Source: Acinetobacter sp. (lineage in GTDB: Bacteria > Pseudomonadota > Gammaproteobacteria > Pseudomonadales > Moraxellaceae). From it: a stretch of 42,532 bases of DNA. Both the position numbers and the translations under genes were made by a program. Shown piece by piece: positions 25,003 to 32,795 of this stretch (within the stretch, counting starts at the first letter, position 1; every line of letters starts with the position of its first letter). The stretch spans positions 1-42,532 of the forward strand of contig JAITLL010000079.1 of NCBI GenBank assembly GCA_031277915.1, written 5' to 3'. Below the pieces are notes generated by a model that had not been told where the DNA came from, did no database searches, and was given only the letters and a program-made list of their open reading frames with translations.

Positions 25003-26432
25003 CTCTAGGCTTAACAGCACTTGAATTGGCTCGAATCCAATTCGCATTTACCGTTTCATTTCATATTATTTTCCCTGCAATCTCAATTGGCCTTGCAAGC
25101 TTCCTTGCTGTTTTAGAATGGCGTTGGCTGCGTACCAATGACGCTATCTATAAAGATCTCTTTAAGTATTGGGTCAAAATCTTCGCCGTTGCATTTGGGA
25201 TGGGCGTTGTCTCGGGTGTGGTCATGAGCTATCAATTTGGAACCAACTGGAGCGAATTTTCACGCTTTGCAGGTGGAGTTACAGGCCCTTTACTCACCTA
25301 TGAAGTTCTTAGTGCTTTTTTCTTAGAAGCTGGTTTTTTAGGAATTATGCTGTTTGGCTGGGGCCGTGTGGGCAGAAAAGCTCACTTCTTCGCAACGCTT
25401 ATGGTTGCGATAGGTACCTGTATTTCAATGTTCTGGATTTTATCTTCAAATAGCTGGATGCAAACCCCTCAAGGGTTCTCAATTGAGAATGGCATCATAG
25501 TTCCTCAAGACTGGTTTGCAATTGTATTCAATCCTTCCTTCCCTTATCGACTTGCACATATGGCAATCGCAGCTTTTATGGTTGCAGCTTTACTTGTAGC
25601 AGGTACCGCAGCTTGGCATTTAATTAAAGGTCGCCGTGATGAGTTAATAAAAAAGTCGTTTTCTATGGCTCTTTGGCTGATTTTAATTTTAGCGCCAGTA
25701 CAAATCTTTGTTGGTGATGCACACGGTTTAAATACCTTAGAACATCAACCAGCAAAACTTGCAGCAATGGAAGGTCATTGGGAAACCAATCATAACGAGG
25801 GAATGCCACTGTACTTATTTGGTATTCCAGATATGCAAGAAGAACGCACTAAGTATGCGATTTCAATCCCAAATCTTGGAAGCTTAATTCTTACTCACTC
25901 CAAAGACGGTAGCGTAAAAGGTTTGAAAGATTTTGCACCAGAAGATCGTCCAAATTCGACTGTAGTATTTTGGAGTTTCCGAATTATGGTCGGGCTTGGC
26001 ATGCTTATGCTGCTTTTGGCACTTACAGGATTATGGCTAAGAAAAACTGGCAAGCTTTATGAGAGTAAATGGTTTCATCGATTCGCTTTAGTTATGGGCC
26101 CGTCAGGTTTTATTGCTTTACTTGCGGGTTGGTTTACTACAGAAGTTGGACGTCAACCTTGGGTTGTTTATGGGGTCATGCGAACTAAAGATGCATTATC
26201 TCCTGTATCTGCCGAACAAGTCGGACTCACGCTCATTATTTTTGTTTTGGTTTATTGCATCGTATTTGGAATCGGAATTTATTACATGCTGAAATTGATC
26301 AATAAAGGGCCTGAGTTCACTTATAGCCAAGTTAATGAGGTGGGTGGTGTTGGGCACTTTAAAACACCAATGCGCCCTCTAAGTGCAACTGATGAACATA
26401 TTGACGATCAAGGACAAGGAGCATCTTCATGA
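24999..26432 (+). CDS. cioA: Cyanide-insensitive/bd-type quinol oxidase subunit I
   Basis: A 477-residue cytochrome bd subunit I. It has the axial haem histidine H22 in SFHIIFPAISIG, a quinol-binding Q-loop core EHQPAKLAAMEGHWET, and the signature GWFTTEVGRQPWVVYGVMRT. It is shorter than E. coli CydA (522) because the Q-loop is short, which is typical of the CioA branch. It forms a quinol:O2 oxidoreductase in the inner membrane with CioB, with low-spin b and high-spin b/d haems and no copper. That makes it useful under cyanide, sulfide, low oxygen or copper shortage. It overlaps cioB by four bases. Confidence 0.95.
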   Translation: MTLGLTALELARIQFAFTVSFHIIFPAISIGLASFLAVLEWRWLRTNDAIYKDLFKYWVKIFAVAFGMGVVSGVVMSYQFGTNWSEFSRFAGGVTGPLLTYEVLSAFFLEAGFLGIMLFGWGRVGRKAHFFATLMVAIGTCISMFWILSSNSWMQTPQGFSIENGIIVPQDWFAIVFNPSFPYRLAHMAIAAFMVAALLVAGTAAWHLIKGRRDELIKKSFSMALWLILILAPVQIFVGDAHGLNTLEHQPAKLAAMEGHWETNHNEGMPLYLFGIPDMQEERTKYAISIPNLGSLILTHSKDGSVKGLKDFAPEDRPNSTVVFWSFRIMVGLGMLMLLLALTGLWLRKTGKLYESKWFHRFALVMGPSGFIALLAGWFTTEVGRQPWVVYGVMRTKDALSPVSAEQVGLTLIIFVLVYCIVFGIGIYYMLKLINKGPEFTYSQVNEVGGVGHFKTPMRPLSATDEHIDDQGQGASS

Positions 26433-27433
26433 TTGATTTATCTTTGATCTGGATTGTCATTATTGCAATTGGCGTATTTATATATGTTGTACTTGATGGT
26501 TTTGATCTAGGTATTGGAATCTTGTTTCCTTTTATCAAAGACCAACAGGAACGCGATGTAATGATGAATACCGTTGCACCTGTCTGGGACGGTAATGAAA
26601 CATGGATGGTACTTGGCGGTGCTGGTTTGTTTGCGGCATTCCCGATGGTTTATTCAGCAGTTTTATCTGCTTTATATTTACCTATTATTCTCATGGTGAT
26701 CGCACTAATTTTTCGCGGTGTCGCTTTTGAGTTCAGATTTAAAGCGAATCGAACCAAATACTTATGGGATGCTGCTTTTATTGGAGGTTCTGTTTTATCA
26801 AGTTTTTTACAAGGCGTAATTCTTGGTGCATATATTCAAGGTATCCATGTTATTGATGGTCGCTATGCAGGTGGCGGATTAGATTGGTTAACGCCTTTTT
26901 CAGTTTTTACAGGGTTCGGCGTAATCATTGTGTATGCAGCACTCGGTTGCGGTTGGCTCATCATGAAAACTGAAATGCAATTGCAAACAAGTATGTATCG
27001 CTTAATGCCAAAACTAATTATGACGCTATTGTTAGTTTTTATTGCTGTGAGTGTTTATACCCCATTAGCTCATCCGGTTATTGCAGCACGTTGGTTCAAT
27101 GCGCATCAGCTTCTTTACTTTAGTCCGGTACCTATTCTGGTCGTAGTTTTCACTTATCTCACCATTAAAGCTTGTCAAAAACAGCAAGAATCAATGCCCT
27201 TCTTATATACCTTGGCTTTAGTATTTTTAGCCTATACAGGTTTTCTAATTAGCATTTTTCCATACGTTATTCCGCCATCAATTACGATTTGGGAAGCCGC
27301 AGCACCTGCCAATAGTCAATTGTTTGCGCTTATAGGTGCGCTCGTACTTATTCCTATTATCATCATCTATACCATTATGGCTTATTGGGTGTTTAGGGAT
27401 AAAGTACGTGTAGGTGATGAAGGTTATCACTAA
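26429..27433 (+). CDS. cioB: Cyanide-insensitive/bd-type quinol oxidase subunit II
   Basis: A 334-residue CydB/CioB family protein with eight to nine membrane helices. Characteristic are DGFDLGIGILFPF near residue 24, PVWDGNETWMVLGG near 50 and FRGVAFEFRFK near 90. It pairs with CioA; start and stop overlap (ATGA). Twelve bases downstream begins a 35-residue DUF2474-like gene, completing the operon. Confidence 0.95.
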   Translation: MIDLSLIWIVIIAIGVFIYVVLDGFDLGIGILFPFIKDQQERDVMMNTVAPVWDGNETWMVLGGAGLFAAFPMVYSAVLSALYLPIILMVIALIFRGVAFEFRFKANRTKYLWDAAFIGGSVLSSFLQGVILGAYIQGIHVIDGRYAGGGLDWLTPFSVFTGFGVIIVYAALGCGWLIMKTEMQLQTSMYRLMPKLIMTLLLVFIAVSVYTPLAHPVIAARWFNAHQLLYFSPVPILVVVFTYLTIKACQKQQESMPFLYTLALVFLAYTGFLISIFPYVIPPSITIWEAAAPANSQLFALIGALVLIPIIIIYTIMAYWVFRDKVRVGDEGYH

Positions 27434-27444
27434 GAGTAAATGAC

Positions 27445-27552
27445 ATGAAATTATCGAAATTCCAATGGTTTATTTTACTCTGGGTTGCTGGTTTCTTAAG
27501 TCTACTCACTATTGCGATGTTCTTTAGATTACTTTTGCAGCTTGCTTATTAA
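27445..27552 (+). CDS. DUF2474/CydX-like small oxidase subunit
   Basis: A 35-residue single-span protein: MKLSKFQWFILLWVAG, then a hydrophobic helix ending FFRLLLQLAY. It begins 12 bases after the cioB stop. Proteins of the DUF2474 family, about 35-50 residues, follow cioAB in many proteobacteria and, like CydX in E. coli, probably stabilise the oxidase. It is followed after 14 bases by the HTH gene with an AGGAGG site. Confidence 0.75.
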   Translation: MKLSKFQWFILLWVAGFLSLLTIAMFFRLLLQLAY

Positions 27553-27566
27553 AGGAGGAGCAAACA

Positions 27567-27797
27567 GTGGATATGCCCTCCATCATGCAAATGCACGAGC
27601 AAGAGTTTGGCTATGAAATTATCAGAGCACGGCGCCAAATGAAAATTTCACAAGCTCAACTGGCAAGTAAGCTAGGAATATCAATACGCACCTTAGAAAG
27701 TTGGGAAAGAGGGATTAGGCACCCTTCTAAACCTTCTCAAGCACTTATTCGGCTATTTATTAAATCACCCGAATTTGTTTTGAAAAATCTGACCTAA
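27567..27797 (+). CDS. Small XRE-type HTH protein (antitoxin/NadS-like)
   Basis: A 76-residue protein with a Cro/C1-type helix-turn-helix: SQAQLASKLGISIRTLESWERGIRHPSKPSQALIRLF. The WERGxRxPSxPxxALIRL wording is typical of HigA/NadS/MqsA-like antitoxin HTHs, but no toxin gene is adjacent. The start is GTG (27567), eight bases after a strong AGGAGG; ATG at 27573 is the alternative. As it is the last gene of the cioAB operon it may regulate it. It is followed by a strong terminator. Confidence 0.75.
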   Translation: MDMPSIMQMHEQEFGYEIIRARRQMKISQAQLASKLGISIRTLESWERGIRHPSKPSQALIRLFIKSPEFVLKNLT

Positions 27798-27798
27798 C

Positions 27799-27832
27799 AA
27801 GAAAAGACCATGCACATGCATGGTCTTTTCTT
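27799..27832. terminator. Strong terminator after the cio operon
   Basis: AAGAAAAGACCATGC and its complement form a 15-bp stem with a four-base loop, followed by a T-rich tract (27828-27842). Confidence 0.88.
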
Positions 27833-27898
27833 CTTTATTTTTTACTTAATCAAAATTTATCAAGGTACTTAAGCCATCTAGCAAACTTGCTAGCGCCT

Positions 27899-27922
27899 AA
27901 TGTTATGTTATAACATAACATT
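27899..27922 (+). promoter_or_regulatory. Zur box
   Basis: AATGTTATGTTA is followed directly by its reverse complement, a perfect 24-bp palindrome 26 bp before folE2. It fits the gammaproteobacterial Zur consensus (TGTTATA-type arms around ATAACA). Zur bound to zinc would repress the folE2-gamma CA-pyrQ operon. Confidence 0.85.
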
Positions 27923-27948
27923 AATTTCATAATTTAAGTTCTTAATCA

Positions 27949-28863
27949 ATGAATCTTGTTCTCCCAGATATCTCTGCCGAGCCAACTTTACCAAATGCCT
28001 ATAGCCACCGCCTAGATTGGGTCGGTATGGAAAACATTGCATTACCAGTCCGAATTGAAAATACCTTATGCTCAAGCCATGTAAATGCTTATGTCAGTCT
28101 GGATGATCCCTTAGCAAAAGGCATTCATATGTCGCGTCTATACACACGACTTTTAGAGTTAACATCACTCGAAAACATAAATATGCCTGATTTAAAATTA
28201 GTCTTAGAAGACTTTTTAGACAGCCATCAAGATTTATCGCAGCATGCCAAAGTTGAAATTCACAGTCAGCTTTATATCGAGCGACCAGCACTGGTCAGCA
28301 AGCTTTCAGGGTGGAAAAGCTATCCTTTTGTTTTGTCATGCCAACTTTCTAATGATCAATTTGAAGCAGAATTAAAAGTCGAGATTCCCTATTCTTCAAC
28401 CTGCCCGTGCTCTGCTGCACTTTCAAGAAACATTATTCAACAACGGTTTGAGTCTGCCTTACAGAACCAAGAACTTCGACTTAACCCCCAAGACATTATT
28501 GAATGGTTAAATACCACAGATGCAATTGCAGCAACGCCACATAGCCAAAGAAGCTTTGCCCTTCTTCAATTTAAATTAAACCAAGACTTTCACGAAATTC
28601 CACTCATCGAGTTTATAAACCAAGCTGAACTGGCCTTAATGACGCCCGTACAAACTGCTGTAAAACGGATTGATGAACAGGCATTTGCGGTTGCCAACGG
28701 TCAAAACTTAATGTTTTGCGAAGATGCATTAAGACGACTTTACGGCTCATTTATACATCACAAATATATTCATGGTTTCAAATTTAGAGTGACTCATGCA
28801 GAAAGCCTGCATGCACATGATGCTGTGGCTCAAGGGTCTTGGCAGTGGCAGGACATTATATAA
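27949..28863 (+). CDS. folE2: GTP cyclohydrolase I, metal-flexible type IB
   Basis: A 304-residue FolE2 (COG1469) protein with the conserved STCPCSAALSR block around residue 150 containing the metal cysteine. It converts GTP to dihydroneopterin triphosphate for folate (and queuosine) synthesis. Unlike zinc-dependent FolE it works with Mn or other metals, so it substitutes during zinc limitation. A Zur box directly upstream supports this. No clear Shine-Dalgarno is visible and the leader is short. The two following genes, gamma carbonic anhydrase and pyrQ, form the same Zur operon type as in Pseudomonas aeruginosa. Confidence 0.95.
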   Translation: MNLVLPDISAEPTLPNAYSHRLDWVGMENIALPVRIENTLCSSHVNAYVSLDDPLAKGIHMSRLYTRLLELTSLENINMPDLKLVLEDFLDSHQDLSQHAKVEIHSQLYIERPALVSKLSGWKSYPFVLSCQLSNDQFEAELKVEIPYSSTCPCSAALSRNIIQQRFESALQNQELRLNPQDIIEWLNTTDAIAATPHSQRSFALLQFKLNQDFHEIPLIEFINQAELALMTPVQTAVKRIDEQAFAVANGQNLMFCEDALRRLYGSFIHHKYIHGFKFRVTHAESLHAHDAVAQGSWQWQDII

Positions 28864-28978
28864 GCAACTGAAACTATGGACTATTTTTTTAAAAACTTTT
28901 ATTTCTCATCAATTAAATAGTTTCAGCCTACTCCTCTCACCACCTCAACTTATATAAACAGATATAAACGGTAACCCC

Positions 28979-29539
28979 ATGCTACGTAAAAACCCATCTG
29001 GCCATCTCCCTGTAATTGATCAATCGGCCTATGTCGATCAAACCGCCATTATTTGCGGCAAGGTCATTGTTCATGCCAATGTATTTATTGGCCCTTATGC
29101 GGTGATTCGTGCAGATGAAACCGACGAAAATGGAGAAATGCAACCAATTATTATTGGCGCAAATTCCAACATCCAAGATGGTGTTGTGATTCACTCCAAA
29201 GCTGGTGCATTAGTTGTTATTGGTGAAAATACATCCATTGCCCACCGTTCAATTATTCATGGGCCATGTGAAATTGGTCATCATGTTTTTGTCGGTTTTA
29301 ACAGCGTCATATTTAACTGTAAGGTCGGTAATCACAGCGCTATCCGTCATAACGCAGTGGTCGATGGACGTGATTTACCTCACCATTTTTATGTTCCCGC
29401 AATGAGCTACATCAATCCTAAAACTGACTTAAACCAATACCCTCCGCTTGATATTTCTACCAGTGAGTTTTCAGAGAGTGTTGTCTCAACAAACATTGAG
29501 TTAGTCAAAGGCTATAAGGCATTACACAATGAGTTTTAA
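28979..29539 (+). CDS. Gamma-class carbonic anhydrase-like hexapeptide-repeat protein
   Basis: A 186-residue left-handed beta-helix protein. Hexapeptide repeats run through most of the sequence (VHANVFIGPYAVIRAD, IIIGANSNIQDGVVIHS, IGENTSIAHRSIIHG, IGHHVFVGFNSVIF). Gamma carbonic anhydrase-type metal histidines are present in VVIHS, AHRSIIHG and GHHV. It hydrates CO2 to bicarbonate if the metal site is active; these enzymes can use Fe or Co, suiting a zinc-shortage role. Its end overlaps the start of pyrQ by 11 bases. It is encoded between folE2 and pyrQ. Confidence 0.85.
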   Translation: MLRKNPSGHLPVIDQSAYVDQTAIICGKVIVHANVFIGPYAVIRADETDENGEMQPIIIGANSNIQDGVVIHSKAGALVVIGENTSIAHRSIIHGPCEIGHHVFVGFNSVIFNCKVGNHSAIRHNAVVDGRDLPHHFYVPAMSYINPKTDLNQYPPLDISTSEFSESVVSTNIELVKGYKALHNEF

Positions 29540-30884
29540 ACCCTATTCTAAAATTATTATTCGAGATGCCAATGTAGTGAATGAGGGAAAACAGCAATGT
29601 GTAGATGTACTCATTCAAGATGGTCGAATCGAAAAAATTGCTCCATCAATTGCTCATGTTATTAATGCTAAAACCATTCATGCTAACGGAAACTGGCTAA
29701 TTCCCGGAATGATTGATGATCAAGTCCATTTTAGAGATCCTGGTTCGCCACATAAAGGCAGTATTGCATCAGAATCTATGGCAGCAGTCATGGGTGGTAT
29801 TACCAGTTATATGGATATGCCAAACACCAATCCCCCAACACTATCTTTAGATGCCTTAATGCAAAAAAAGCAAATTGCTGCCCAATATAGTATGGCAAAT
29901 TATGCTTTTCATTTTGGAGTAAGTTCTCAAAATTTAGAGATTGTTGAGCAACTTAACCCCAAGCTCATTAGCGGTGTAAAAGCTTTTATGGGGGCATCTA
30001 CTGGCAATATGTTGGTTGATGACCCACAAGTGCTTGAGCGTTTATTTGCCAATGTCCCGACCATTCTTTTAACGCATTGCGAATATACACCGCGCATTAA
30101 AGAAAGAGAGAACTTATATTTCGGGAAATATGGTGAATATATTCCAGCACATCTGCACCCTAAAATTCGCGACAAACAAGCATGCTTTGAGAGTTCACGT
30201 TTAGCAGTGTCTTTAGCGGAAAAATATGGAACTCAACTGCATGTATTACATATTAGTACAGCCAAAGAATTGTGCTTATTTAAAGATTTACCTTTAAATC
30301 TAAAGCATATTTCTGCGGAAGTATGTGTTCATCATCTTAGTTTTGATGAATCAGACTATGCTGCGCTTGGACATTTAATAAAATGTAATCCAGCCATTAA
30401 AACTCAACAAGACAAAGATGCACTTATCACTGCTATTGCTCAGACCAATCGCTTAGATATTATTGGTACAGATCATGCACCACATACATGGGATGAAAAA
30501 CAGCAATCCTATTTAAAAGCACCCGCTGGCCTTCCTTTGGTTCAACATGCAGTTCCTGCACTCATGGAACTTGTGGCAGATAAAAAAATAACGATAGAAA
30601 CAATGGTTAAGAAAACATCCCACCAAGTCGCTGATTTATTTAAACTCAAAAATCGTGGATATATCCGCGAAGGTTATTGGGCTGACTTGGTTTTACTTAA
30701 AGAAAATAAAGAGGCTATTGCGGTCAAAGATCAAAAAAACTATATGCGATGTAACTGGACGCCATTTCAAAATAAAACCTTCCGCTATGACGTCGATACA
30801 ACTATTGTTTCAGGGCAATTGGCTTGGCATCAAAATCAGTTATTTTTAAGCTGTCGAGGCAAAGCCTTAGATATAGACAGATAA
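29529..30884 (+). CDS. pyrQ: Dihydroorotase-like amidohydrolase, zinc-sparing paralogue
   Basis: A 451-residue amidohydrolase of the dihydroorotase type, cyclising carbamoyl-aspartate in pyrimidine synthesis. The usual metal HxH is changed: DDQVHFRDPG (about residue 60) has Gln for the first His, while H in VHFR remains. The bridging lysine (GVKAFMGAS), the LLTHCE and VLHIS histidines and the catalytic Asp in IGTDHAPH are kept. The DDQVHFR form is known in a dihydroorotase subgroup that includes Pseudomonas PyrQ. As a Zur-operon member it would keep pyrimidine synthesis going when zinc is scarce. It converges with the RhtA-like gene with no gap. Confidence 0.9.
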   Translation: MSFKPYSKIIIRDANVVNEGKQQCVDVLIQDGRIEKIAPSIAHVINAKTIHANGNWLIPGMIDDQVHFRDPGSPHKGSIASESMAAVMGGITSYMDMPNTNPPTLSLDALMQKKQIAAQYSMANYAFHFGVSSQNLEIVEQLNPKLISGVKAFMGASTGNMLVDDPQVLERLFANVPTILLTHCEYTPRIKERENLYFGKYGEYIPAHLHPKIRDKQACFESSRLAVSLAEKYGTQLHVLHISTAKELCLFKDLPLNLKHISAEVCVHHLSFDESDYAALGHLIKCNPAIKTQQDKDALITAIAQTNRLDIIGTDHAPHTWDEKQQSYLKAPAGLPLVQHAVPALMELVADKKITIETMVKKTSHQVADLFKLKNRGYIREGYWADLVLLKENKEAIAVKDQKNYMRCNWTPFQNKTFRYDVDTTIVSGQLAWHQNQLFLSCRGKALDIDR

Positions 30885-31760
30885 CTATGGACTTATATTC
30901 TTACGTTTATAAGAAAAATAAGAGCATCCAGCACACGATGCCATAATAATTGCTATCCCGAGGATCTGAAAATGATTTAACTGTTCATTTAAAATCACCC
31001 ATCCAGCTAAAGCACTCACCGCGGGTGATGCGCTCACTAATATTCCAAACACTCGCGGATGCAGTTTTTTCATAGCAACCATATCTAATATAAATGGAAT
31101 AGCACTCGCGAGCATCGACATGAGTAAACAGGTAAGAAGAATCTTATAACTATCAAAAATATGGATAAAGTGAGACGCCCCTAAAGGGGTTGCAAACAAA
31201 GCCGCTAGAAACATTCCTGTTGCAACCGAGCTACCGCCACCTTGAGCAACTTTAGAACCATAAATAATATACAGTCCCCAACCCACGGCAGCCACAAGCG
31301 CATACGTCATACCAATAAAACTAAAGTTATTGTTTGCATTACCCATAGGTAAAAAAAGCAAACCAATAATAGACAAGCCTCCCCAAAAATAATCTAATTT
31401 ATTTTTAGACATTAAAATAGCAACCGTAAGTGGTCCCAACACTTCAATAGAAATAGCGATCCCCACAGACATATAAGAAAATGCTTTATAAATTAAAGTA
31501 TTCATTAAAGTGAGGATGGCCCCATAAATAATGAGATTTTTCCAATTGGTCTGCTTATTCCAGTCTCTCCAAGGTTTAAACACAATCCATAAAAAACATG
31601 CCGATAAGGCAAGTCGAGTTAAGGTAACGCCTTCTGCGCTAAGAATGGGAAAAAGGACTTTTCCTATCGATGCGCCTATTTGCACAGAAACCAAAGATAG
31701 AAATGCGGCTGCAAATGCTATGCCTTGTCTGGAGTTTGTCTCAATCATCATATTTACCAT
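30885..31760 (-). CDS. EamA/DMT exporter, RhtA-like
   Basis: A 291-residue ten-helix transporter with RhtA-family marks (SVQIGASIGKVLFPILSAEGVTLTRL, and SPAVSALAGWVILNEQL at the end). RhtA exports threonine, homoserine and other amino acids. A divergent Lrp/AsnC-type regulator starts 109 bp away, an arrangement common for amino acid exporters. The start may be one of three close ATGs (31760, 31751, 31748); the ribosome site is weak. Confidence 0.85.
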   Translation of the reverse strand: MVNMMIETNSRQGIAFAAAFLSLVSVQIGASIGKVLFPILSAEGVTLTRLALSACFLWIVFKPWRDWNKQTNWKNLIIYGAILTLMNTLIYKAFSYMSVGIAISIEVLGPLTVAILMSKNKLDYFWGGLSIIGLLFLPMGNANNNFSFIGMTYALVAAVGWGLYIIYGSKVAQGGGSSVATGMFLAALFATPLGASHFIHIFDSYKILLTCLLMSMLASAIPFILDMVAMKKLHPRVFGILVSASPAVSALAGWVILNEQLNHFQILGIAIIMASCAGCSYFSYKRKNISP

Positions 31761-31869
31761 TCTAGGAATGATTGAAATTTTAATTCTATATAATCAATAT
31801 ATTTCTTCTATTTCCCCCAATAAAACGATTAAATAACTCTATATTTAAAGCTTAATGAGAGATTTACTC

Positions 31870-32337
31870 ATGTCAGATATTTCTTTAGATAATTTTGATT
31901 ATGCAATCTTAAGAATACTTCAAAAAGACAATAAAACTTCTCATCGAGAAATTTCTGAAAAAATTGGTCTATCTGCTGCGTCTGTTCAACGGCGTATATC
32001 TCGTATGGAGGAAAATGAGATTATTTTAAGAAATTGCGCCATCTTAAATCCGCTTAAATTTGGTGAAAAAATTACCTCTATCATTGAAGTCCGCCTGAGC
32101 GAAGACCGTTCTGTCGTTATGGACAGAGCAAAGCTGTACTTTGCTTCAGTTGAAGAAATTCAACAGTGCTACTTTGTGAATGGAGGAGTCTCATTTATCA
32201 TTATTATGCTTAGCAACAACTTATCTCATTTTGAAACTTTGGTTAGAAAACATTTCGCTGACAATGAAGACGTCAAAACCTATAGAACTCTCATTGTTTT
32301 AGATCGTGTAAAAGTAAACTTTGAGTTAAATATTTAA
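31870..32337 (+). CDS. Lrp/AsnC-family regulator
   Basis: A 155-residue feast/famine regulator. The N-terminal helix-turn-helix is DYAILRILQKDNKTSHREISEKIGLSAASVQRRISRME; the RAM ligand domain covers about residues 70-150. It probably senses an amino acid and controls the divergent RhtA-like exporter. The ATG at 31870 (MSDISLDNFD) fits the family start better than one at 31855. A terminator follows at 32428-32457. Confidence 0.9.
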   Translation: MSDISLDNFDYAILRILQKDNKTSHREISEKIGLSAASVQRRISRMEENEIILRNCAILNPLKFGEKITSIIEVRLSEDRSVVMDRAKLYFASVEEIQQCYFVNGGVSFIIIMLSNNLSHFETLVRKHFADNEDVKTYRTLIVLDRVKVNFELNI

Positions 32338-32427
32338 ACTTTTCAATTTTAAACTTTAGAATATTCCAGTAGTTCAGGTTTCACCTAGCTAAGCAAGTTA
32401 AGAAAATAACTGCTAAGACTATGTCAT

Positions 32428-32457
32428 AAAAATCCCGCAGAAATTGCGGGATTTTTT
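32428..32457. terminator. Bidirectional intrinsic terminator
   Basis: AAAAATCCCGC and GCGGGATTTTTT arms with a seven-base loop separate the lrp gene (plus) from the His-rich peptide gene (minus). T runs occur on both strands. Confidence 0.9.
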
Positions 32458-32470
32458 GTAGTGAGTTGAA

Positions 32471-32740
32471 TTACATATGACCGCGTCCGTGGCTATGCAT
32501 ATCAGACCCATGATCGCCATGTGCTTTATTATGATAGTAACCCTTACCATGATGCGGGCCAGAATAAGCGCGATCATAACCATGATGTGAACCACGATAA
32601 GCATGACCATAACCATGATGCGAACCATGATAAGCCTGACCATAGCCATGATGTGAACCGTGGTAAGCATGGTCCTTTGCAAAAGCTGGAACAGAGAGCG
32701 CAATCAGTAAAGCGGCAAAAATAGACTTAATGTACTTCAT
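32471..32740 (-). CDS. Secreted histidine-rich repeat peptide
   Basis: An 89-residue protein with a signal peptide (MKYIKSIFAALLIALSVPAFA), then four 11-residue repeats at 25-68: AYHGSHHGYGQ, AYHGSHHGYGH, AYRGSHHGYDR, AYSGPHHGKGY. A histidine-rich tail (HNKAHGDHGSDMHSHGRGHM) completes it. The mature peptide is almost one-third histidine, so it probably binds Ni, Zn or Cu in the periplasm. The repeats are also exact enough in DNA (33-bp unit) to vary by slippage. It lies 55 bp after a QseC-like kinase gene on the same strand, so it may be an operon product or target of that system. No assigned family is recognised. Confidence 0.75.
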   Translation of the reverse strand: MKYIKSIFAALLIALSVPAFAKDHAYHGSHHGYGQAYHGSHHGYGHAYRGSHHGYDRAYSGPHHGKGYYHNKAHGDHGSDMHSHGRGHM

Positions 32741-32795
32741 GATAAACTCCTTTTTATTTTAGTACTGGAATTTAAAGTAATACATAAGTGTATCG

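Noticed and set aside
27567-27797. A toxin-antitoxin pair involving the HTH gene
   Set aside because: Neighbours are the small oxidase subunit and a terminator; no toxin-like gene is adjacent.
32521-32724. A plus-strand frame with repeated HDHNHDVNHDKHDH opposite the His-rich peptide gene, and a minus-strand Met/Ile repeat frame
   Set aside because: Any repeat is repeated in all frames. Only the 32471-32740 minus-strand frame has a start, a signal peptide and a stop near a terminator.
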